Numbered from the stretch's first letter, positions 16,030 to 26,957 are shown. The stretch: DNA of 64,000 nt from Peptoniphilus vaginalis (GCF_900176605.1 NZ_FXLP01000004.1:248001-312000), one strand, 5' to 3'. Made by a program: numbers and translations. The notes: a model not told the origin generated them from the letters alone.

Positions 16030-18459
16030 CTAGTCTCCAATATAATTTGCAACAGCTACAACTTTTGCATCTGTCAAATTCATAAGTTTAACACCAGATG
16101 TGTTTCTTCCTTGGACAGAGATGTCTTCAGTTAGGATTCTTATAATAATTCCAGAATTTGCAATTATCATAACATCATCTTCTTTTTCTACTACAGCAGC
16201 TGAAGCTACATATCCTGTTTTATTAGTAATCTTATAAGTTAGAAGTCCCTTACCACCCCTATTTTGTGGTCTGTATTTATTTATTTCAGTTAATTTTCCA
16301 TAACCATTTTCTGATATAACAAGAAGGTACTTGTCATCTACTACAAGATCAGATGAAACTACAATGTCATCTTTATCAAGGTCTATGGACTTAACTCCCA
16401 TGGAGTTTCTAGCAGATTTTCTAACTTGTTCTTCATTAAATCTAATTGATAGACCCTTTTTAGTTACAAGTATTACATCTTCATCATCTTTAGTCAAATG
16501 AACGTCGATTAATTTGTCGCCTTCATTTAATTTTATAGCAATGATACCAGATTTTCTAATATTTTTATAATCCTTAAATGGAGTCCTCTTAATAAGTCCC
16601 TTTTCAGTTACCATTAAGAAGTTAAGATCTGGGTCATATTCCTTAACAGGTATTATAGAAGTAACCCTTTCATCTTCACTTAGGTCAAGTAGGTTAATTA
16701 TGGCAGTACCCCTTGATGTCCTAGAGTCTTCTGGAATTTCATAAGCCTTTAACTTGAAGACATTTCCAAGAGATGTGAAGAATAAAATCATATCATGAGT
16801 AGAAGTTACAAATAATTCTTTTACAAAGTCCTTGTCCCTCATATTGCCAGAAGAAACTCCCCTGCCACCTCTTTTTTGTGGCTTATAAGTTCCCTCGCTC
16901 ATCCTCTTGATATAGCCAAATTGAGTAAGAGTTATAACAACATCCTCTTTCTTTATAATGTCTTCAATTTCTATATCAGTTCTACCATGTGATATTACAG
17001 TTCTTCTTAAATCTCCATATTTTTCTTTTATTTCAAGAAGTTCTTCCTTGATTAGGTTCATAAGAACATCATTATTATCTAAGATTTCCTTAAACCACTT
17101 GATGTCAGCTTGAAGTTTTTCATATTCAGCTTCAAGTCTATCTCTTTCAAGTCCTGTAAGTCTTCTAATCCTCATATCCAAGATAGCTTGGGATTGTTCA
17201 TCTGTTAATTTAAATTCTTCGTAGAACTTTTCCTTTGCTTCCTTGTCATCCTTAGATCCCCTAACAATTTTTATAATCCTGTCAATATTGTCAAGAGCTA
17301 TAAAAAGACCTTCAACTATGTGGGCTCTCTTTTCTGCCTTGTCTAAGTCAAACTTTGTCCTTCTAGTTACAACTTCAACTTGGTGGTCTACATAGTATCT
17401 AATAATTTGCTTTAGGTTTAAGATTTCTGGTCTTCCATTTACTAAGGCAAGATTTATTATCCCAAAAGTTGTTTGCATTTGAGTGTTTTTGTAAAGCTTA
17501 TTTAAAACAACTTCTGCATTAGCATCTCTTTTTAGTTCAACAATTATATTGATGCCCTTTCTATTTGAGGCATCAGTGATATTTGAAATTCCATCAATAA
17601 CCTTGTTCTTTGCAAGGTCTGCAATCTTCATAATAAGTGCAGACTTGTTAACTTGATAAGGAAGTTCTGTTATTACAATTTTTTCACGATTGTTCTTAAA
17701 GGATTTAATTTCAGCAACTGCCCTTACAGTTATCTTTCCTCTTCCAGTTTCGTAGGCTTCTTTAATCCCATCAGTTCCCATAATTTGAGCACCTGTAGGA
17801 AAGTCTGGTCCCTTTATAATTTGATTAAGTTCGGCAATAGAAATTTCATCATTGTCAATGTAGGCTATGATTCCGTCAATGGACTCATTCATATTGTGAG
17901 GAGGCATATTTGTAGCCATACCTACGGCAATACCACTGGATCCATTTACCAATAGATTTGGAAATCTTGCTGGAAGTATTGTAGGTTCCTTTTCGTTTTC
18001 ATCAAAGTTTGGAACAAAATCAACAGTTTCCTTATTAATATCCCTTAGCATTTCTTCTGCAAGCTTGGTCATCCTAACTTCTGTGTAACGCATAGCCGCA
18101 GCCCCGTCACCGTCGATGTTACCAAAGTTACCTTGACCATCAACTAGGGTGTATCTAGTATTAAAGTCTTGTGCAAGTCTAACTGTTGCTTCGTAAATAG
18201 ATGAGTCACCATGAGGGTGATACTTACCCATTACATCCCCAACAAGTCTTGCTGACTTTCTATAAGGTCCATTGGATACAAGATTAAGTCCCTGCATTCC
18301 ATATAAAATTCTTCTGTGGACTGGTTTTAGTCCATCACGTACATCAGGAAGTGCCCTTGCAACAATTACAGACATTGAATAGTCAAGATAAGAAGACCTC
18401 ATCTTTTTATTAATATCTACATTAAGTATTCCTGATTCTATAATATTATTTTCACTCAT
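16030..18459 (-). CDS. gyrA: DNA gyrase subunit A
   Basis: 809 residues, full length. The N-terminal breakage-reunion domain has the active-site tyrosine in [10 protein letters not shown] and the quinolone-region [10 protein letters not shown] (Ser and Glu at the two main resistance positions, i.e. the susceptible type). The GyrA-box PQKRGGRG opens the C-terminal beta-pinwheel that wraps DNA. It forms A2B2 with GyrB and introduces negative supercoils. gyrB ends 9 nt upstream and the STAS gene follows after 8 nt, extending the gyrase transcript into a sigma partner-switch module. Confidence 0.98.
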   Translation of the reverse strand: MSENNIIESGILNVDINKKMRSSYLDYSMSVIVARALPDVRDGLKPVHRRILYGMQGLNLVSNGPYRKSARLVGDVMGKYHPHGDSSIYEATVRLAQDFNTRYTLVDGQGNFGNIDGDGAAAMRYTEVRMTKLAEEMLRDINKETVDFVPNFDENEKEPTILPARFPNLLVNGSSGIAVGMATNMPPHNMNESIDGIIAYIDNDEISIAELNQIIKGPDFPTGAQIMGTDGIKEAYETGRGKITVRAVAEIKSFKNNREKIVITELPYQVNKSALIMKIADLAKNKVIDGISNITDASNRKGINIIVELKRDANAEVVLNKLYKNTQMQTTFGIINLALVNGRPEILNLKQIIRYYVDHQVEVVTRRTKFDLDKAEKRAHIVEGLFIALDNIDRIIKIVRGSKDDKEAKEKFYEEFKLTDEQSQAILDMRIRRLTGLERDRLEAEYEKLQADIKWFKEILDNNDVLMNLIKEELLEIKEKYGDLRRTVISHGRTDIEIEDIIKKEDVVITLTQFGYIKRMSEGTYKPQKRGGRGVSSGNMRDKDFVKELFVTSTHDMILFFTSLGNVFKLKAYEIPEDSRTSRGTAIINLLDLSEDERVTSIIPVKEYDPDLNFLMVTEKGLIKRTPFKDYKNIRKSGIIAIKLNEGDKLIDVHLTKDDEDVILVTKKGLSIRFNEEQVRKSARNSMGVKSIDLDKDDIVVSSDLVVDDKYLLVISENGYGKLTEINKYRPQNRGGKGLLTYKITNKTGYVASAAVVEKEDDVMIIANSGIIIRILTEDISVQGRNTSGVKLMNLTDAKVVAVANYIGD

Positions 18460-18468
18460 GGTTTACTC

Positions 18469-20382
18469 CTATGCATCTATATAATCAGCGTAAACTGCAT
18501 TTTCTGTTATAAAGTCTCTTCTTGGTTCAACTTCTGTTCCCATTAAAATTGAGAAAGTATCATCAGCTTCTGTTAAGTCGTCGATATTTACCTTTAAAAG
18601 AAGTCTGTTGTCTGGGTTCATTGTAGTTTCCCAAAGTTGTTCTGGGTCCATTTCACCAAGACCCTTGTACCTCTTTATATTTACCTTAGAGTCCTTGTAT
18701 TCCTTTAGGGCAAGTCTAAGTTCCTTTTCATTGTGGCAATATCTTAAAATCTTAGTTCCCTTTTCAATTCCATAAAGTGGAGCTTGGGCAACATAAACGT
18801 GACCTTCTTCAATAAGTGGCTTCATATATCTAAAGAAAAATGTGAGTAAAAGAGTCATAATGTGGGCACCATCAACATCGGCATCGGTCATAATTATAAT
18901 CTTGTCGTATCTTAATTTTTCTAAATCGAATTCTTCTCCAATTCCTGTTCCAAAGGCTGTTATCATAGCACGAATTTCTGAAGAGTTAAGCATCTTATCA
19001 AGTCTTGCCTTTTCAACGTTCATAATCTTACCTCTTAGAGGAAGGATTGCTTGGTAGGCTGAGTCCCTGCCATCTTTTGCAGAACCACCAGCGGAATTAC
19101 CTTCGACTAGGAAGATTTCATTTCTCTTCGGATCATCATTTTGACAGTCTGCAAGTTTACCAGGAAGGGTCATGGACTCAAGATTATTTTTCTTTCTCGT
19201 AAGGTCTCTTGCCTTTCTAGCTGCTTCTCTTGCACGTCTTGCTGATAGGGCCTTGTCTAGGATTTGCTTTCCAACTTTTGGATTTTCTTCCAAGAAAACT
19301 GCTAAGTCTTCAGATAAAACTGAATCTACAACTCCCCTAGTTTCTGAATTTCCTAGTTTCGCCTTAGTTTGTCCTTCAAATTGTGGATCAGGTAGCTTTA
19401 CACTTATAACTGCAGAAATACCTTCTCTTACATCTTCACCAGATAGGTTTTCTTCCTTTTCCTTTATAATATTATTTTTTCTACCATAATCATTTAGGGT
19501 CCTTGTTAGGGCTGACCTGAAACCAGAAAGGTGAGTTCCACCCTCTTCAGTGTTAATATTATTCGCAAAAGAAAGCACAACTTCTGAATAGGAGTCTGTG
19601 TATTGGATAGCAATTTCAATTGCTGTTTCTTCCCTAATTTCATCTATGTAGATGATCTCATCATGGACTGGTTTTTTCTTTGCATTTATAAATTCAACAA
19701 AGGACTTAATTCCACCTTCATAATGGAATACTTCCTTTAGGTCTTTTCTATCATCTATAAATTCAATTTTTATTCCCTTATTTAGGAAGGCCATTTCTCT
19801 AAATCTCTTAGCTAAAACTTCATCAGAAAATTCTACTGTTTCAAATATTGTATCGTCTGGTTCGAAGTAAATTGTTGTACCAGTATCCTCTTTCTTAGTT
19901 TCTCCAATAACTTCAAGTTCACTTTTTCTAATACCCTTAGAGAATTCTTGTCTGTAGATTTTTCCATTTCTTTTTACAGTTGCAACTAATTTATTGGAAA
20001 GGGCGTTAACTACAGATACACCAACCCCATGAAGTCCACCAGAAACCTTGTAGGCAGAGTTGTCAAACTTACCACCTGCGTGAAGTATAGTAAGAACAGT
20101 TTCTACTGTAGACTTACCTGTTTGTGGATGGATATCAACTGGTATACCTGAACCATTATCAGTTATTTCAACGCTTCCATTTTTATTTATTTTAATAATA
20201 ATATGATCACATATACCGGCAAGAGCCTCGTCAATAGAGTTATCTACGATCTCATAAACTAAGTGGTGTAGACCTCTTGGGCCAGTAGATCCAATATACA
20301 TACCCGGTCTTTTTCTAACGGGTTCTAATCCTTCTAAGACCTGTATATCCGACGCGTCATAGTGTCTTTTATCATTTGCCAT
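18469..20382 (-). CDS. gyrB: DNA gyrase subunit B
   Basis: 637 residues. GHKL ATPase site: [20 protein letters not shown] and [14 protein letters not shown]; transducer lysine in [21 protein letters not shown] motifs EGNSAGGSA and [12 protein letters not shown]-terminal PLYGIEKG and [14 protein letters not shown]. It supplies the ATPase for gyrase. It lies 16 nt after recF and 9 nt before gyrA, with GGAG before the ATG. Operon order recF-gyrB-gyrA is the usual origin arrangement. Confidence 0.98.
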   Translation of the reverse strand: MANDKRHYDASDIQVLEGLEPVRKRPGMYIGSTGPRGLHHLVYEIVDNSIDEALAGICDHIIIKINKNGSVEITDNGSGIPVDIHPQTGKSTVETVLTILHAGGKFDNSAYKVSGGLHGVGVSVVNALSNKLVATVKRNGKIYRQEFSKGIRKSELEVIGETKKEDTGTTIYFEPDDTIFETVEFSDEVLAKRFREMAFLNKGIKIEFIDDRKDLKEVFHYEGGIKSFVEFINAKKKPVHDEIIYIDEIREETAIEIAIQYTDSYSEVVLSFANNINTEEGGTHLSGFRSALTRTLNDYGRKNNIIKEKEENLSGEDVREGISAVISVKLPDPQFEGQTKAKLGNSETRGVVDSVLSEDLAVFLEENPKVGKQILDKALSARRAREAARKARDLTRKKNNLESMTLPGKLADCQNDDPKRNEIFLVEGNSAGGSAKDGRDSAYQAILPLRGKIMNVEKARLDKMLNSSEIRAMITAFGTGIGEEFDLEKLRYDKIIIMTDADVDGAHIMTLLLTFFFRYMKPLIEEGHVYVAQAPLYGIEKGTKILRYCHNEKELRLALKEYKDSKVNIKRYKGLGEMDPEQLWETTMNPDNRLLLKVNIDDLTEADDTFSILMGTEVEPRRDFITENAVYADYIDA

Positions 20383-20398
20383 TTTTTCTCCTATTCTT

Positions 20399-21472
20399 TT
20401 ACAAAATTCTACCTTGGCTCACCCTATAAAAATTAGCATCAACAGATTTTAAAAATTCGTCTGCCTCGGTTGTGGTGATGAAGGTCTGTAAATCTTTTAG
20501 TGAATGTAATAAGTATCTACTTCTCTTGAAGTCGATTTCTGAAAAGACATCGTCAAGTAAAAGTAGAGGTTTTGTTTTATATAAATCTCTTATGAGATCT
20601 GCTTCAGCTAATTTTAAACTCAAGACTATAGATCTTTGTTCCCCTTGAGACCCATAAGATTTAGATGAAAATTTATTTATCTTGAAGTCCAAGTCATCTC
20701 TGTGGGGTCCAATTGTTGTATATCTCTTCTCAAGGTCCTTTGGGAGAGCTTCTTTTAATATCCTAAAATAATTTTCCATGAGTTCTCCCTCGTCAACAAA
20801 GACAGGAACTGTGGATAGATAAGTTATATTTAGGTCGTCTCCCGATAAATTTTTATAATGTTTTTTGGCAATTTCATTTAACTTCTTAATAGTCTTTAGC
20901 CTCATTATAATTATCTTTGTTCCATTTCTTACGATTTCTCTGTCATAGACATCTAATAGATTTCTGTCCATATTCATCTTGAGGAGCTTGTTTCTCTCAA
21001 ACAAGAGCCTCCTGTACTTGTACATATAAAAATCGTAATTCAGGTCAATATTTGAAAGCAAATCGTCTAAGAATTTTCTTCTTTCCTTAGGTAAATATTT
21101 TATTATATTTAGGTCTTCAGGATTAAAAAGTACAACAAATCTTGATTTTCTGTATTCTTTAGTATTTACCTTGTCATCATTTATAAAAAGTTTTTTGTTT
21201 TCAAATTTTGAAATTTCAATCCTGTAGTCGTCCTTGTAGTCTTCAGTCATATATCTTGTAATGATACTTGATGAATTTTCACCTATATTAATAAGGTCAT
21301 AATCTTTTAAGCTTCTAAAGGAAGTCGCCCTTATAGACATGTAGATAGATTCTAACAAGTTGGTCTTTCCCGAAGCATTTAGACCATAGAGGACATTTAT
21401 ATTTTCACCTGGAACAAAATCTAAACCCTTGTAATTTCTAAAATTAAAAAGTCTTAGATACTTGAGTTTCAT
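20399..21472 (-). CDS. recF: DNA replication/repair protein RecF
   Basis: 357 residues of the SMC-like RecF family. Walker [15 protein letters not shown] (about 29-42), ABC-type signature [20 protein letters not shown], and Walker [12 protein letters not shown]. It loads RecA at gaps with RecO/RecR. Its start overlaps the yaaA stop by 4 nt (ATGA type), implying translational coupling, and gyrB follows closely. Confidence 0.96.
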   Translation of the reverse strand: MKLKYLRLFNFRNYKGLDFVPGENINVLYGLNASGKTNLLESIYMSIRATSFRSLKDYDLINIGENSSSIITRYMTEDYKDDYRIEISKFENKKLFINDDKVNTKEYRKSRFVVLFNPEDLNIIKYLPKERRKFLDDLLSNIDLNYDFYMYKYRRLLFERNKLLKMNMDRNLLDVYDREIVRNGTKIIIMRLKTIKKLNEIAKKHYKNLSGDDLNITYLSTVPVFVDEGELMENYFRILKEALPKDLEKRYTTIGPHRDDLDFKINKFSSKSYGSQGEQRSIVLSLKLAEADLIRDLYKTKPLLLLDDVFSEIDFKRSRYLLHSLKDLQTFITTTEADEFLKSVDANFYRVSQGRIL

Positions 21473-21681
21473 TTTTCACCAATTATAAAATCATTTCCTT
21501 GGAAAGAAATTTTATCTCCCTTATATAATTTTTTTCCTCTCCTAGTTTCAACTTCTCCATTAACCATAACTTCTCCTTCTTGAATTAGGGTCTTGGCAAG
21601 ACCACCTGATTCACAAAGGTTTGTTAGCTTAAGGAAAGAGTCTAGTTTTATAAACTCAGTGTTTATTTTTATAGTTTCCAT
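21469..21681 (-). CDS. yaaA: S4-domain RNA-binding protein YaaA
   Basis: 70 residues, a lone S4 domain: FIKLDSFLKLTNLCESGGLAK, then LIQEGEVMVNGEVETRRGKKLYKGD. In Firmicutes this small gene almost always sits between dnaN and recF, as here. It starts 2 nt after dnaN ends and overlaps recF by 4 nt. It is thought to bind RNA or ribosomal subunits; its exact role is little known. Confidence 0.93.
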   Translation of the reverse strand: METIKINTEFIKLDSFLKLTNLCESGGLAKTLIQEGEVMVNGEVETRRGKKLYKGDKISFQGNDFIIGEK

Positions 21682-21683
21682 AA

Positions 21684-22778
21684 TTACCCCGCAAGTCTTA
21701 CTGGTAAGACAAGATATATATAGGAGTCATCTTCTTTTTCTGTAATTATTAGAGGGTTTACTGAGTCAGTAAAATTAAGGACAATTTCTTCTGATTCTAG
21801 AATCTTAACCCCATCTAAAATATATCTTGAATTAAAAGCAATATCTAAACTTTCTTCATGTTCTGATGTCTTAACTTTTTCGAAAACATCTCCAATTTCA
21901 GAATTACTCTTTATGTCGATATAATTTTCCTTAACATTTAACTTTATTAGGTTGGCCCTGTCTTCTCTTGCAAGAAGAGATGCCCTTTCCACTGCAAGTT
22001 GAAATTCTCTTTTTGATACAGATGTAGAAATCTTGTGTTCATCTCTTAAAAGAGCACTGTAGCTAAAGAAATCTCCACTTAGTAAAGTTGAATAAAATAC
22101 AGTGTTATTAAAGTTAAAGACAATATTATTTCTTGAAATGTTTAACTTAAGATCTTCTTCATCATCAATAATCTTTACAAGTTCATTTAAAGACCTTGAA
22201 GGGATAATAATAGAATTTTCTATTCCAGTTTCCTTTTCAAGTCTTTGGATTGCCATCCTAAAACCATCTAGGGCAACAAAATTAATGTAGTTTTTCTTTA
22301 TATCCATTAGGACACCTGTAAAGACAATTCTAGATTCGTCGTTGGAAACTGCAAAAGTAGTTTTCTTTACAATGTTTTTTAAGTCCTTGGCAGATATATC
22401 TATAGAAATATTTTCTTCTACCTTTGGTAGGTCAGGATATTCATCAGCCTTTTGTGTTGATAAATTAAATATTGAATCCCCGCATTTAAGGTTCATCATG
22501 TAATTTTCTACATTTATATTTATTATGTCATTTTCAAGTTTTCTTATAATCTCACCAAATAGTCTTGAATTTATTACTATTTCGCCTTCTCTTTCAACAA
22601 TGGCATTAAGTTCAGTTTTTATACTTATTTCTGTGTCAGTTGCAGTAAGAGTTAGGGTATTATTCTTAGCTGATATTTTTATACCTTCAAGTATTTGCAT
22701 AGTTGTTCTTTGAGAAATTGCTTTTTGAACTATGGAAATGTGTTTTGTCAGTTCTTTTCTGTTAACCTTTATTAGCAT
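21684..22778 (-). CDS. dnaN: DNA polymerase III beta subunit (sliding clamp)
   Basis: 364 residues with three clamp repeats. Recognisable stretches are AISQRTTMQILEGIKI, IVFTGVLMDI, a middle FFSYSALL, and the C-terminal end LVLPVRLAG. GGAGG precedes ATG 22778. It forms the ring dimer holding polymerase III on DNA. It follows dnaA after a 148-bp gap that contains DnaA boxes and the probable unwinding element. Confidence 0.96.
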   Translation of the reverse strand: MLIKVNRKELTKHISIVQKAISQRTTMQILEGIKISAKNNTLTLTATDTEISIKTELNAIVEREGEIVINSRLFGEIIRKLENDIININVENYMMNLKCGDSIFNLSTQKADEYPDLPKVEENISIDISAKDLKNIVKKTTFAVSNDESRIVFTGVLMDIKKNYINFVALDGFRMAIQRLEKETGIENSIIIPSRSLNELVKIIDDEEDLKLNISRNNIVFNFNNTVFYSTLLSGDFFSYSALLRDEHKISTSVSKREFQLAVERASLLAREDRANLIKLNVKENYIDIKSNSEIGDVFEKVKTSEHEESLDIAFNSRYILDGVKILESEEIVLNFTDSVNPLIITEKEDDSYIYLVLPVRLAG

Positions 22779-22926
22779 TTTTTCCTCCTAGAAAATAGTA
22801 TATTAATTAGTAATAGTAGTAGGGCTTGTGGATTTGTTAATAAGTTCCCTAACCTTATAACTTTCAATAAAATTTATTCTTGATAAGTTGTGGATAAGAT
22901 TGCCACTAAAAAAAACTTATCAACAA
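22779..22926 (-). other. oriC, dnaA-dnaN side: DnaA boxes and DnaA-trio unwinding element
   Basis: This gap holds DnaA boxes TTATCAACA (22917-22925), TGTGGATAA (22889-22897) and a weaker TGTGGATTT (22827-22835). Next to the last box is a GGG cluster and then a run of 3-nt repeats, TAG TAA TAG TAG TAG (22808-22822), leading into AT-rich DNA (22795-22807). Read on the minus strand the order is box, GC cluster, CTA/TTA trios, AT tract, which is the basal unwinding arrangement described for Bacillus subtilis incC. Confidence 0.82.
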
Positions 22927-24276
22927 CTAAGATTTAATCTCTTTTATTAAATTAGTAATCTCAATTTTAAATATGGGATCATCTTCTAAATCCTTACTTA
23001 TTTTATCGTAGGCATGAATAACAGTAGAGTGGTCACGGCCACCAAAGACATCTCCTATCTTGGGAAGACTAAGATCTGTTAATTCTCTTGTTATATACAT
23101 GGCTATTTGTCTTGGATAGGCTATAGCCTTGGTCCTTTTTCTAGAATTAAAATCATCAAGATTTAGTCCGTATTTTTTTGCAACTTCTGCCTTAATGTAT
23201 TCTACAGTAATTTGTTTTTTTGCCTTAGTTTCGTAGATATCCCTAAGGACTATAGCAGCAGATTCAACGGAAATATCTGAATCTGTAAGCTTAGAATAGG
23301 CCATAACTCGTGATAATGCCCCTTCTAGCTCCCTAATATTACTTCTTACATTTTCAGCAATAAAGGTCATTACCTCTTGAGATACTTCAAATCCTTCAGA
23401 ATCTGCCTTTTTTCTCAAAATTGCAATCCTAGTTTCAAGGTCTGGTGGTCCAATATCTACTACAAGACCCCAGGCAAACCTGGAAATAAGCCTTTCTTCA
23501 AGACTCTTAATTTCCTTAGGTGGTTTATCAGATGTTAGGACAATTTGCTTGTTTTGCTCGTGGAGCTCATTAAAGGTATGGAAAAATTCTTCCTGAGTCC
23601 TGTCCTTATCAGCTATAAACTGGATATCGTCAATTAGTAGAAGGTCAACCTTCCTGTATTTGTTTCTAAATTCTTCATTTTTATTAGTTTGGATTGAATT
23701 TATGAGCTCGTTGGTAAATTGCTCACTTGTCACGTATAAAATCTTCTTAATAGGATCTTGTTCTAGTACAAAATGTCCAATTGCATGCATTAAATGGGTT
23801 TTTCCAAGTCCAACGCCTCCATAGATGAAGAGGGGATTTGAAAAGGCATTTTGCGGATTTTCATAGTTTTCAGAGACTGCCAGAGCTGCTGCATGGGCAA
23901 ATTCGTTGCTCTTGCCAACTACAAAGGTTTCAAAGGTATACTTTGGATTTAGCCTTGATACGCTTAAAAAATTCTTATTTACAAGGCCTGCTGGGTTCTG
24001 ATCAGTTGCTTCGTCTTCTGAAATTATGCTGATATCAAAATCAATTCCCGTAATTTCTTTTAGAGCTTCACCTACTAGGTCGAAGTGCCTCTTGTTATTT
24101 ACGAGATAGTCCCTAATAAAGGGTGAAGGAACTGTTATGATGATTTTCTTTTCATCATAATCAATTGATTTTGGAAGCATTCTGGAAAACCAAGTGGAGT
24201 ATGTAACTTGAGACATAGATTTCTTTTCAAGTTCTTTTAAGAAAGACTCCCACATAGTGGAAAGTTCCTTGTCCAT
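22927..24276 (-). CDS. dnaA: chromosomal replication initiator DnaA
   Basis: 449 residues with all four domains. Domain I (1-85, YSTWFSRMLP), a linker, the AAA+ domain with Walker A YGGVGLGKTHLMHA, Walker B LLLIDDIQFIADK and sensor ISRFAWGLV, and the C-terminal DNA-binding helix-turn-helix with the signature GDVFGGRDHSTVIHAYDKI. It binds the DnaA boxes on both sides of its own gene and opens the origin. GGAGG precedes ATG 24276. It is transcribed away from rpmH, as is typical. Confidence 0.98.
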   Translation of the reverse strand: MDKELSTMWESFLKELEKKSMSQVTYSTWFSRMLPKSIDYDEKKIIITVPSPFIRDYLVNNKRHFDLVGEALKEITGIDFDISIISEDEATDQNPAGLVNKNFLSVSRLNPKYTFETFVVGKSNEFAHAAALAVSENYENPQNAFSNPLFIYGGVGLGKTHLMHAIGHFVLEQDPIKKILYVTSEQFTNELINSIQTNKNEEFRNKYRKVDLLLIDDIQFIADKDRTQEEFFHTFNELHEQNKQIVLTSDKPPKEIKSLEERLISRFAWGLVVDIGPPDLETRIAILRKKADSEGFEVSQEVMTFIAENVRSNIRELEGALSRVMAYSKLTDSDISVESAAIVLRDIYETKAKKQITVEYIKAEVAKKYGLNLDDFNSRKRTKAIAYPRQIAMYITRELTDLSLPKIGDVFGGRDHSTVIHAYDKISKDLEDDPIFKIEITNLIKEIKS

Positions 24277-24654
24277 ATTTCCTCCTTATTAACAATTTTT
24301 TTATTGTTGATAAATAACAGTTCATAATTATATTTACAATTGTGATTAAGTTTGTGGATAAGTAGATATAAACACTATAAATTTAGTGATAATGTTGATA
24401 GTTAAGCTTTAAAAAAGCGTAAATGACAAATTTTTTAGAAAATAAAAATAAAACTATCAACATCTTATCAACAGATTGTTAATAACTTTATTTATAAACA
24501 GCCTTATTATTATCTACATATAAGCCACAATTATCCACATACATTTTAACAAATACCAGGGGACTTATCAACAAGAAGGCTTTGGAGGACTTTTTGCTAA
24601 ATTTTTCTTTTTTAGATTTTGTAGCTTAAAATTTCATTTAATTGTCTATATTAC
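24277..24654. other. oriC, dnaA-rpmH side: DnaA-box cluster
   Basis: There are eight 9-mers matching or near TTATCCACA on both strands: 24305-24313 (TGTTGATAA), 24353-24361 (TGTGGATAA), 24393-24401, 24454-24462, 24465-24473 (TTATCAACA), 24510-24518 (TTATCTACA), 24531-24539 (TTATCCACA) and 24565-24573. An AT-rich stretch lies at about 24411-24455. Together with the boxes between dnaA and dnaN this makes a bipartite origin. The dnaA promoter should also lie here but I could not single it out. Confidence 0.9.
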
Positions 24655-24683
24655 TTGACAAGACCTGCATTTGTAAATAAAAT
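24655..24683 (+). promoter_or_regulatory. promoter of rpmH operon
   Basis: TTGACA (24655-24660), a 17-bp spacer and TAAAAT (24678-24683), about 25 nt upstream of the L34 start. Confidence 0.85.
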
Positions 24684-24709
24684 GATAAGGATAGAAAGAG
24701 GTGAGAATT

Positions 24710-24844
24710 TTGAAAAGAACTTATCAACCAAAAAACAAACAAAGAAAAAGGGAACACGGTTTTCGTGCAAGAATGAGAACTAGAGCAGGTAGAGCCGTAA
24801 TTAAAGCAAGAAGAAGAAAGGGCAGAAAGAAACTTTCAGCTTAG
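24710..24844 (+). CDS. rpmH: 50S ribosomal protein L34
   Basis: 44 codons starting at a TTG at 24710 with GAGGTG upstream. The product begins [18 protein letters not shown] and ends in the Arg/Lys-rich [11 protein letters not shown], the standard L34 sequence. It is a core protein of the large ribosomal subunit. The TTG start is odd for such a highly expressed protein and may temper expression. rnpA follows after 8 nt. Confidence 0.96.
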   Translation: MKRTYQPKNKQRKREHGFRARMRTRAGRAVIKARRRKGRKKLSA

Positions 24845-24852
24845 GTTTTATA

Positions 24853-25188
24853 ATGAAGGATTGTTATTTAAAAAAGAATAGTGAATTTCAAAGGGTTTAT
24901 TCTAATAAGAAGATTTCTGGATCTAGATACATTACTCTTTTTACTGCCAATAACAACAGGAACTATCCCAGGTTTGGTATAACTGCCACAAAGAAAATTG
25001 GCAATGCAGTAAATAGAAATTTTGTTAGAAGAAGATTAAAACACATTTTAAGAGAGAATTCTCATAATATAGAGCCTGGATATGATTATGTATTTGTTGC
25101 AAAAAAGGATGCATGTGATTCAGACTTTAAAGACTTTAAGAATTCTTTTTTTTCTGTTTTAAAAAGACAAAAGAAGATGGTTAAATGA
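24853..25188 (+). CDS. rnpA: ribonuclease P protein component
   Basis: 111 residues. The RNR motif that contacts the catalytic RNA is [19 protein letters not shown] (about residues 54-72), preceded by the beta-sheet stretch [12 protein letters not shown]. It assists rnpB RNA in 5' maturation of tRNAs. The ribosome site is weak, so it may be translated by coupling to rpmH. Its stop overlaps the start of yidD (ATGA). Confidence 0.95.
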   Translation: MKDCYLKKNSEFQRVYSNKKISGSRYITLFTANNNRNYPRFGITATKKIGNAVNRNFVRRRLKHILRENSHNIEPGYDYVFVAKKDACDSDFKDFKNSFFSVLKRQKKMVK

Positions 25189-25400
25189 GTAAAATTTGTA
25201 TGCTTTTAATAAGATTTTATCAAAGGTTTATCTCAACCTATCTTCTTCCAGGAAGACACTGTAGGTTCGAACCCACTTGTTCACAATATAGCTATGAAGC
25301 CTATAAGAAGTATGGATTTTTTAAGGGAACTTATTTAACTATAAGAAGAATCTTAAAGTGTAATCCCTTCCATAAGGGCGGATACGATCCTCTCATTTAA
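25185..25400 (+). CDS. yidD: membrane protein insertion efficiency factor YidD
   Basis: 71 residues with the family signature [25 protein letters not shown] and [11 protein letters not shown]. YidD is a small, membrane-associated helper of YidC-dependent insertion. It is coupled by an ATGA overlap to rnpA and followed by yidC, which is the usual order. Confidence 0.95.
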   Translation: MSKICMLLIRFYQRFISTYLLPGRHCRFEPTCSQYSYEAYKKYGFFKGTYLTIRRILKCNPFHKGGYDPLI

Positions 25401-25418
25401 ATTTGGAGGAAATTATTA

Positions 25419-26153
25419 ATGCGATTAATTAGTACTATACTAGGTACTTTTGTTAAGTTCATCTATGATGGACTAGCAGCGATTATGCCACAAGAACCTA
25501 CTGCAATTTCATTTTTTGCACTTTCAATTATAATTGCAACTATTATTATTAAGCTTTTAATTTTGCCACTAAATGTTTCTCAAATGAAAAATCAAAAGAA
25601 GATGGCAAAACTTCAACCAGAGCTTAAAAAAATTCAAACGAAGTATAAAAATGACCCACAAACTTTGGCTGCAAAGCAACAAAAACTTTATAAGGATAAC
25701 AACTATAATATGGCTGGAGGATGTCTTCCAATGGTCATCACTATGGTTGTGTTAATTGCTTTTTACAGGGTCTTTTTGAACCCACAAACCTTCGCTTTTA
25801 CAGATCCAGGTTTTTACGAAGCCATGAACAAGAATTTCTTTTATATAAAAAATATTGATCATGCTGACAAAACTTTAATTTTACCTATTATAGCAGCGGC
25901 TACGACTTTCTTAGTATCTTTTATTACTACTAAGAACCCTGCAACTCAAGGAGCAGGAGCTGATCAAGCTAAGTCAATGATGTCTACTATGATGGTTGTA
26001 ATGCCAATTTTAATTTTTTCAATGGCAAGAAAATATGCAGCAGGACTTGTAATTTATTGGACTGTTTCCAATATTTTTTCAATAGGTCAACAGCTCATAA
26101 CTAATAAGATTGTAGAAGATGAAATTGAAGAAGTTGAGGTTAAGGACAAGTAA
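25419..26153 (+). CDS. yidC: YidC/Oxa1-family membrane insertase
   Basis: 244 residues, the short Gram-positive type without the large periplasmic domain. The first membrane segment lies around 28-50; the cytoplasmic hairpin follows with KNQKKMAKLQPELKKIQTKYKNDPQ, then GGCLPMVITMVVLIAFYRVF and two more segments near 150-170 and 190-225. No lipobox cysteine is seen at the N-terminus, which differs from the SpoIIIJ form. It inserts membrane proteins with or without SecYEG. GGAGG precedes the start and its stop overlaps khpB by one base. Confidence 0.94.
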   Translation: MRLISTILGTFVKFIYDGLAAIMPQEPTAISFFALSIIIATIIIKLLILPLNVSQMKNQKKMAKLQPELKKIQTKYKNDPQTLAAKQQKLYKDNNYNMAGGCLPMVITMVVLIAFYRVFLNPQTFAFTDPGFYEAMNKNFFYIKNIDHADKTLILPIIAAATTFLVSFITTKNPATQGAGADQAKSMMSTMMVVMPILIFSMARKYAAGLVIYWTVSNIFSIGQQLITNKIVEDEIEEVEVKDK

Positions 26154-26956
26154 TGAATTATGTAATTAAAACGGGTAAAACCGTAGATGAAGCAGTAAGA
26201 GAGGCTCTAAGTGAATTAAATATTACAATAGAAAATGCTGAGATTGAAGTCCTTGATGAAGGTCAAAAGGGTTTCTTGGGACTTATTGGTTCTAAGGATG
26301 CCACTGTTAAAGTTTGGCCTAAGGTAGATGAAACAAAAAGTATCTTAAATGAAATATTTAATGAAGAAATTGAACCAGAGACGAGCCAAGAAGTAGTTCA
26401 CAATACTGATGATGAACTTGAATTCGAAAAAGAAGAAGTTTCCACAGATGAATTTAATATGGAAGAAGTCATAAAGACACTTGATGAAGAAAATGAAGAA
26501 ATCATAAGTGCTGCAAGAGAATTCTTAGAAAAAATTCTTGAAACTCTTGAACTTGATAATATTGTGGAAATGGAATTAGAAGATAATACTCTAAACGTAA
26601 ATATCAATGGAGATGAAAATAGACTTGGAATTTTAATTGGAAAAAGGGGTGTAACTCTTGATTCCATCCAATATATTTTAAACTTAATTGTTAATAAAAA
26701 ATCTTCAAGATACATTAGGGTTAATCTTGACTCTAGTGGCTACAGGGATAAGAGGAAGAAGACTCTAGAAAGTCTTGCTGGCAAAATGGCCAACAAGGTA
26801 TTAAAGACTGGTAGGTCAATTAAGCTTGAACCTATGAATTCTTATGAAAGAAAGATTATCCACACAGCTTTACAAGATTTTGAAGGAGTACTTACTCATT
26901 CAGAAGGAAAGGATCCTTTTAGAAAAGTAGTAATTCAAAAAGAGAGAAAATATTAA
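26153..26956 (+). CDS. khpB: RNA-binding protein KhpB (Jag/SpoIIIJ-associated)
   Basis: 267 residues. Jag-N domain at 1-55 (VIKTGKTVDEAVREALSEL and GQKGFLGLIG), an acidic linker at about 60-120, a KH domain (about 140-190, GILIGKRGVTLDSIQYILN) and a C-terminal R3H domain (LEPMNSYERKIIHTALQD). KhpB works with KhpA in RNA binding and cell-envelope control. It overlaps yidC by one base and is followed by a terminator at 26958-26990. Confidence 0.94.
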   Translation: MNYVIKTGKTVDEAVREALSELNITIENAEIEVLDEGQKGFLGLIGSKDATVKVWPKVDETKSILNEIFNEEIEPETSQEVVHNTDDELEFEKEEVSTDEFNMEEVIKTLDEENEEIISAAREFLEKILETLELDNIVEMELEDNTLNVNINGDENRLGILIGKRGVTLDSIQYILNLIVNKKSSRYIRVNLDSSGYRDKRKKTLESLAGKMANKVLKTGRSIKLEPMNSYERKIIHTALQDFEGVLTHSEGKDPFRKVVIQKERKY

Positions 26957-26957
26957 T

